Shown here piece by piece: positions 16,013 through 19,445 of a stretch of DNA of 19,445 nucleotides (position 1 is its first letter; every line of letters starts with the position of its first letter). The stretch is from the NCBI GenBank assembly GCA_947383875.1, contig CANDEX010000027.1, forward strand, positions 1-19,445, read 5' to 3'. This DNA is from an uncultured Azospirillum sp. (GTDB taxonomy: Bacteria > Pseudomonadota > Alphaproteobacteria > RF32 > CAG-239). Under the pieces are notes generated by a model. It worked only from the letters and a program-made list of their open reading frames with translations. It was not told the origin of the DNA and ran no database searches. The translations under genes were made by a program, and so were the position numbers.

Positions 16013-17262
16013 TGTTTATGCTGATTGACTGCGATAACTTTTTCGTATCCTGCGAGCGGATTTTTCAACCTCGGTTGAAAAATCGACCGGTCGTTGTCTT
16101 ATCCAGTAATGACGGCTGTGTCATTGCCCGTTCATATGAAGCCAAAGAACTGGATATTCCCATGGGAATTCCTTTCTTCAAAATCAAATCTTTTTTGGAA
16201 AAGCATAATGGTATTTGGCTTTCATGTAATCATGAATTATACAGCAGCATTTCATCCCGTGTCATGAATCTGATTCGCTCCTACTTCTCGGAAATTGAAA
16301 TCTATTCCGTTGATGAAGCCTTTGTACATATTGACGATCAAGAAGATTACACACATCTGGCTTTGATGATCAGGCAGGCTATTCTTAAACAAATCGGCAT
16401 TTCCGTCTCTGTCGGCATTGCCCCCAGCAAAACATTGTGTAAACTCGCGGGAGAAATAGCAAAAAAACAAACTGTCGGAAAAATTTGCATCTTGGACTCT
16501 TCAGATAAAGCCACACCCCATCTCCGACAATTAGACATCAAAGATATCTGGGGGATTGGTCGCAATCTGAATAAAAAGCTTAATTTCATGGGTATTTTCA
16601 CGGCAAACGATTTGTTAAATGCACCATTATCAATGCTCCGCACAAAATTCGGCATAACATTAGAACGTACCATCCGTGAACTAAACGGCATTCCCTGTAC
16701 TCAAACGGAAGAATTAGAGCATCAGAAAAGCATTCTCTGCTCCCGCAGCTTTGAATCCGAACTCAACAACTATGAACAATTGCATACTGCTTTGAGCGAT
16801 TTTGTGGATACGGCCTGCCGCAGATTACGCAAACAAAACGCTCGTTCCGGTGGAATTATCACATTTATTAACACCAACCGTTTTCGCACAAATCAGCCGC
16901 AATACAACAACTCACAACTAATCAATCTGCCATCTCCTTCCAACAATACGGCTAAATTTCTGCAGGCAATGAGCACCGGCTTAAAACAAATCTACCGACC
17001 GGATGTCTGTTATAAACGTGCCGGCATAATGCTCACCGGCATTCAATCCGAACATTGCCTGCAAACGGATTTTTTCCAAACACCGCAGACAGACATCAAA
17101 GAACGTCGTTTAATGAAAGTCTTTGATGAATTAAATAACCGAATGGGAAAACAGACAGTCCACTTCGGCTTCAAAACAACAAAACAAACATCTTTCGTTA
17201 AACATGAATTTCGTTCTCCTTGCTGCACCACACGCTGGAACGAATTGACCACAGTAAGATAA
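16012..17262 (+). CDS. umuC: DNA polymerase V catalytic subunit UmuC (Y family)
   Basis: From ATG 16012 the protein has 416 residues, close to E. coli UmuC (422). Y-family catalytic residues are present: D6 in MLIDCDNFFVSCERIF and D101-E102 in SVDEAF. The fingers motif VVVLSSNDGCVIARSYEAK (28-45), the helix-hairpin-helix DIWGIGRNLNKKLN around 180, and the C-terminal TTRWNEL block typical of UmuC (near 405) also fit. Q351-TDFF355 matches the beta-clamp-binding motif and lies where E. coli UmuC has QLNLF. The enzyme copies past DNA lesions with low fidelity. Its start overlaps the umuD stop by one base, so the two are coupled and share the SOS box at 15625. Confidence 0.95.
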   Translation: MFMLIDCDNFFVSCERIFQPRLKNRPVVVLSSNDGCVIARSYEAKELDIPMGIPFFKIKSFLEKHNGIWLSCNHELYSSISSRVMNLIRSYFSEIEIYSVDEAFVHIDDQEDYTHLALMIRQAILKQIGISVSVGIAPSKTLCKLAGEIAKKQTVGKICILDSSDKATPHLRQLDIKDIWGIGRNLNKKLNFMGIFTANDLLNAPLSMLRTKFGITLERTIRELNGIPCTQTEELEHQKSILCSRSFESELNNYEQLHTALSDFVDTACRRLRKQNARSGGIITFINTNRFRTNQPQYNNSQLINLPSPSNNTAKFLQAMSTGLKQIYRPDVCYKRAGIMLTGIQSEHCLQTDFFQTPQTDIKERRLMKVFDELNNRMGKQTVHFGFKTTKQTSFVKHEFRSPCCTTRWNELTTVR

Positions 17263-17269
17263 AACCACA

Positions 17270-17352
17270 AAAAACCTCAGATAATGAGATTAGTAATAAG
17301 ATTTTTCGCTTCTCGCTAAATCTGTATTAATAGTCCATTAAATGAGGTTTTT
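17270..17352. terminator. Long imperfect hairpin between convergent genes, likely terminator
   Basis: AAAAACCTCA (17270-17279) and TGAGGTTTTT (17343-17352) are perfect inverted ends. Inside, TAATG, a TTAGTAATA/TATTAATA pair and AGATTT/AAATCT continue the pairing with small bulges, leaving a loop around 17306-17314. The A/T-ended arms suit two-way termination of umuC and the peroxiredoxin gene. Its right half is repeat copy 2. Confidence 0.55.
17312..17352. repeat. 41-bp direct repeat, copy 2 (relic 3' end of an S66 gene)
   Basis: It matches 14539-14579 at 37 of 41 positions. The minus strand still reads KTSFNGLLIQI and a TAG stop, against KISSNGLLIQI in the intact gene, but no S66 sequence precedes it; the peroxiredoxin stop does, in another frame. 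It is either a duplicated gene end or a recombination scar. Confidence 0.7.
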
Positions 17353-18052
17353 ATATTTTTTTAGTACAAAAATACCAAGTACTACACTCACACCCTGATT
17401 TCTGATTGACTTCATCTTTTATATCAGAAAGAGTGGTTGGAGCAGAAACGACAACATCATCACCCGGCTGCCAATCTGCGGGAGTAGAAACGTGGTATTC
17501 ATCGGTCGTTTGGAGGGCGATAAGCAAACGCTTAAGCTCTTGAAAATTTCGTCCGGTAGAAAGAGGATAATAAAGGATTGCCCGAATAACCGACTGAGGA
17601 TCAATGAAAAAAACGGCTCTAATAGCTTTGGTATCACTGGCTGAGGGATGAAGCATCCCATATTTCCTGGCAACCGTCATTTTTATATCGGCAATAACCG
17701 GATAATCTATTTTTACTTTCTGCTGTCCGTTAAAACGAACCTCATCTTCAATAGATTTTAACCAAGCCAAATGTGAACTGACACTATCAACCGACAAGCC
17801 GACAAGTTCTGTATCCAAACTGCGAAACTCCTCTGTCATTCGAGCAAAAGTAAATAATTCTGACGTACACACCGGAGTAAAATCTGCCGGATGAGAAAAT
17901 AAAATAACCCATTTTCCGGCATAGTCTTCAGGAAAATTTATTTTGCCTTTAGTTGTCTCTGCCGTAAATGACGGAGCCGTATCCCCGATAAGCGGCATAG
18001 ATGAACAAAATTTCTCTTTTAATTTAACATTCGACTTTAATTCCTTTGTCAT
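17351..18052 (-). CDS. Prx6-type peroxiredoxin
   Basis: The 233-residue thiol peroxidase has the active-site motif HPADFTPVCTSE: P55, T59 and peroxidatic C62. The Prx6-type C-terminal half follows (KAIRAVFFIDP, then YYPLSTGRNFQELKRLL). It ends CECSTWYFC, giving cysteines 221, 223 and 229; the C-x5-C spacing recalls archaeal Prx6-like enzymes, where C-terminal cysteines help resolve the oxidised active site. It reduces hydrogen peroxide, alkyl hydroperoxides or peroxynitrite in the cytoplasm. A GGAG eight bases before the ATG supports the start. It converges on umuC and is divergent from the antiporter gene. A TTGAAA with a TACATT 16 bases on, near 18118-18091, is a weak promoter candidate; no OxyR site was recognised. 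Confidence 0.93.
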   Translation of the reverse strand: MTKELKSNVKLKEKFCSSMPLIGDTAPSFTAETTKGKINFPEDYAGKWVILFSHPADFTPVCTSELFTFARMTEEFRSLDTELVGLSVDSVSSHLAWLKSIEDEVRFNGQQKVKIDYPVIADIKMTVARKYGMLHPSASDTKAIRAVFFIDPQSVIRAILYYPLSTGRNFQELKRLLIALQTTDEYHVSTPADWQPGDDVVVSAPTTLSDIKDEVNQKSGCECSTWYFCTKKI

Positions 18053-18078
18053 AACAAAATCTCCGACTATATATGAGT

Positions 18079-18088
18079 TAAGGCCTTA
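18079..18088. promoter_or_regulatory. Short perfect palindrome in the divergent promoter region
   Basis: TAAGGCCTTA is a perfect 10-bp palindrome 27 bases upstream of the peroxiredoxin start. It may be a regulator site or chance. Confidence 0.2.
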
Positions 18089-18122
18089 TAAAAATGTATG
18101 AATCATCAAATGGTTTTCAAGT

Positions 18123-18152
18123 TATAAAATCTTAATATTTTATATTTATAAT
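18123..18152 (+). promoter_or_regulatory. AT-rich dyad and -10 box before the antiporter gene
   Basis: TATAAAAT (18123-18130) and ATTTTATA (18137-18144) form a perfect 8-bp dyad around a six-base spacer, followed by TATAAT at 18147-18152. The dyad occupies the -35 region, so it could be an operator. Chance is plausible in such AT-rich DNA. Confidence 0.3.
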
Positions 18153-18174
18153 AAACAAAAAATAAGGAGCTCAG

Positions 18175-19356
18175 ATGAATCTTGAATGGATGATGGCAGC
18201 GGCCGGAACGCTGCTTTTATTGTGTGTTTATGCTAACCGCATTTCGATGCGGTACGGCATTCCGAGCCTGCTATTATTTTTAGGCCTGGGAATGTTTGCC
18301 GGAAGTGATGGTGCCGGCATACAATTCTACAACGCACGAATAGCCAACTACATCGGTACTTTCGCACTGACATTTATTCTTTTCTCGGGAGGATTGGATA
18401 CGAAATGGAATGAAGTCAGACCGGCATTAGCCAGAGGATCGCTATTATCAACCGGAGGCGTATTCTTAACCGCGTTATTCCTTTACCTTTGCACTTATTA
18501 TCTGCTGGGATTATCTTTTGAAGTTTCATTACTGCTCAGTGTCATCGTCTCATCCACGGATGCTCCTGCCGTATTTTCCATTCTCCGCTCTCAAAAAAGA
18601 GAGCTCAAAACCGGACTCAAACCTCTGCTGGAATTTGAATCCGGAAGTAATGACCCGATGGCCGTTCTGTTATCCATGGGAGCCATCAACCTGCTCTCAG
18701 ATCCGGAATTCAATACTTTTCAAATGATGCAGAACTTTGTCTGGCAAATGGCTCTCGGTTTGGGTGCCGGCTATGCCTTCGGCCGAGTGGCCAGCTACGC
18801 GCTCTGCCGCTGGAATTTAATCTATCCCGGACTATATCCTGTTTTTGGAGTCAGCATTGTATTATTAACCTTCAGCTTGACTCAACTGCTAAACGGCAAT
18901 GGCTTCTTGGCGGTATACATTGCCGGCATCGTCATGGCCAACACAGCTTTCCGCTACCGCCGCCACTTTATCAATTTTCAGGATTCGTTGGCGTGGATTA
19001 TGCAAATTGGCATGTTCTTAATTTTGGGACTTTTGGTTAATCCGCACGAACTTCCCGGTGTTTTTCCCGTTAGCTTAATTTGCTCAATTTTCTTAATATT
19101 TATTGCCCGTCCGCTTGCGGTTTTCACCTGTCTTTATCAAAGCCAATATACCCGTGCCGACAAAATATTCATCAGCTGGGCAGGCTTCAAAGGTGCTGTT
19201 CCGATTATTTTGGCCACCTATCCCCTAATGTATAATTTCCCTAACTCCACCTACCTGTTTAACCTGATTTTCTTTTTGGTTATCCTCTCGGTTCTGGTAC
19301 AGGGAAACTCTCTTCCTTGGGTAGCACGACGACTAAAACTGTACCAGGAAAATTAA
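18175..19356 (+). CDS. CPA1-family K+(Na+)/H+ antiporter, NhaP2-like
   Basis: The 393-residue protein is almost entirely membrane-embedded, with 12-13 hydrophobic segments. Family motifs: RYGIPSLLLFLGLGMFAGSD (26-45), LFSGGLDT (69-76), SSTDAPAVFSILR (126-138) and FESGSNDPMAV (154-164), where N159-D160 is the ion-binding pair of CPA1 exchangers. These resemble E. coli NhaP2 (CvrA), which exports K+ in exchange for protons, but that protein is about 580 residues long with cytoplasmic regulatory domains. This one ends right after the last helix (PWVARRLKLYQEN) and lacks them. The ORF is intact, so the short form may be native. AAGGAG at 18164-18169 sets the ATG. Which cation it carries cannot be read from sequence. 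Confidence 0.88.
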   Translation: MNLEWMMAAAGTLLLLCVYANRISMRYGIPSLLLFLGLGMFAGSDGAGIQFYNARIANYIGTFALTFILFSGGLDTKWNEVRPALARGSLLSTGGVFLTALFLYLCTYYLLGLSFEVSLLLSVIVSSTDAPAVFSILRSQKRELKTGLKPLLEFESGSNDPMAVLLSMGAINLLSDPEFNTFQMMQNFVWQMALGLGAGYAFGRVASYALCRWNLIYPGLYPVFGVSIVLLTFSLTQLLNGNGFLAVYIAGIVMANTAFRYRRHFINFQDSLAWIMQIGMFLILGLLVNPHELPGVFPVSLICSIFLIFIARPLAVFTCLYQSQYTRADKIFISWAGFKGAVPIILATYPLMYNFPNSTYLFNLIFFLVILSVLVQGNSLPWVARRLKLYQEN

Positions 19357-19358
19357 CC

Positions 19359-19387
19359 TTGCCAAAAGATTAAAAATCAGTTAAGAT
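19359..19387 (+). promoter_or_regulatory. Candidate promoter for the gene at the window end
   Basis: TTGCCA (19359-19364) and TAAGAT (19382-19387) are 17 bases apart just after the antiporter stop. The -10 overlaps the left arm of a hairpin (TAAGATGT 19382-19389 with ACATCTTA 19401-19408). No T run follows the hairpin, so it is not an obvious terminator. Confidence 0.3.
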
Positions 19388-19422
19388 GTCGCCATCTCCA
19401 ACATCTTACGGGAGCGTGCACT

Positions 19423-19445
19423 ATGGTTAAAAATTTTTATATTTT
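19423..19445 (+). CDS. Start of a gene cut by the window end
   Basis: ATG 19423 is preceded by GGGAG eight bases upstream and opens a frame reading MVKNFYI to the last base. Too little is present to identify it. Confidence 0.4.

Noticed and set aside
1..19445. Transposase, integrase, phage, CRISPR or tRNA genes.
   Set aside because: None was found; the only mobility hints are the palindromic repeat and the 41-bp direct repeats.

Overview
The window reads as a chromosomal segment of a flagellated, moderately AT-rich alphaproteobacterium. The evidence is the class-typical cell-cycle kinase CckA directly behind fliQ-fliR-flhB, an HdaA-type DnaA regulator, and an SOS box of the alphaproteobacterial direct-repeat form (GAAC-N7-GAAC). 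The lipid A phosphoethanolamine transferase and AcrAB-type efflux pump would suit a host-associated or gut life; that is inference. No gap between genes exceeds about 160 bases, and I see no tRNA, rRNA, CRISPR array or transposase.

Positions 7-8212 form one tight plus-strand cluster with gaps of 13 bases or less: a secreted TM1410/GH114-like protein, fliQ, fliR, flhB, cckA (overlapping flhB), hdaA and eptA. It joins flagellar export, the CckA phosphorelay, replication-initiation control and envelope modification. Positions 8213-13232 hold an acrR-acrA-acrB efflux operon with a strong dyad operator just before acrR that resembles the E. coli AcrR operator, ending in a 12-bp-stem terminator shared with the convergent gene downstream.

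Positions 13215-14384 carry two divergent genes for unrecognised secreted proteins, one with an HEXXH motif. Positions 14385-17352 hold a MITE-like palindromic repeat, a minus-strand S66 (MccF/LdcA-like) peptidase, and a divergent SOS-controlled umuD-umuC pair. A 41-bp direct repeat, which is the 3' end of the S66 gene, lies at both ends of this S66-umuDC module. Positions 17351-19445 contain a Prx6-type peroxiredoxin (minus strand), a CPA1-family K+(Na+)/H+ antiporter lacking the usual cytoplasmic tail, and the first codons of a gene that runs off the window.

The most unusual item is the umuD gene. Its product aligns without gaps to the processed E. coli UmuD' form, its initiator Met falls on the P1 residue of the cleavage site, and both catalytic residues are replaced (Ser to Ala, Lys to Arg). 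It looks like a polymerase V accessory protein made already 'processed', still under transcriptional SOS control but without the RecA-dependent self-cleavage step. Second is the GH114-like protein, whose two halves appear in circularly permuted order.
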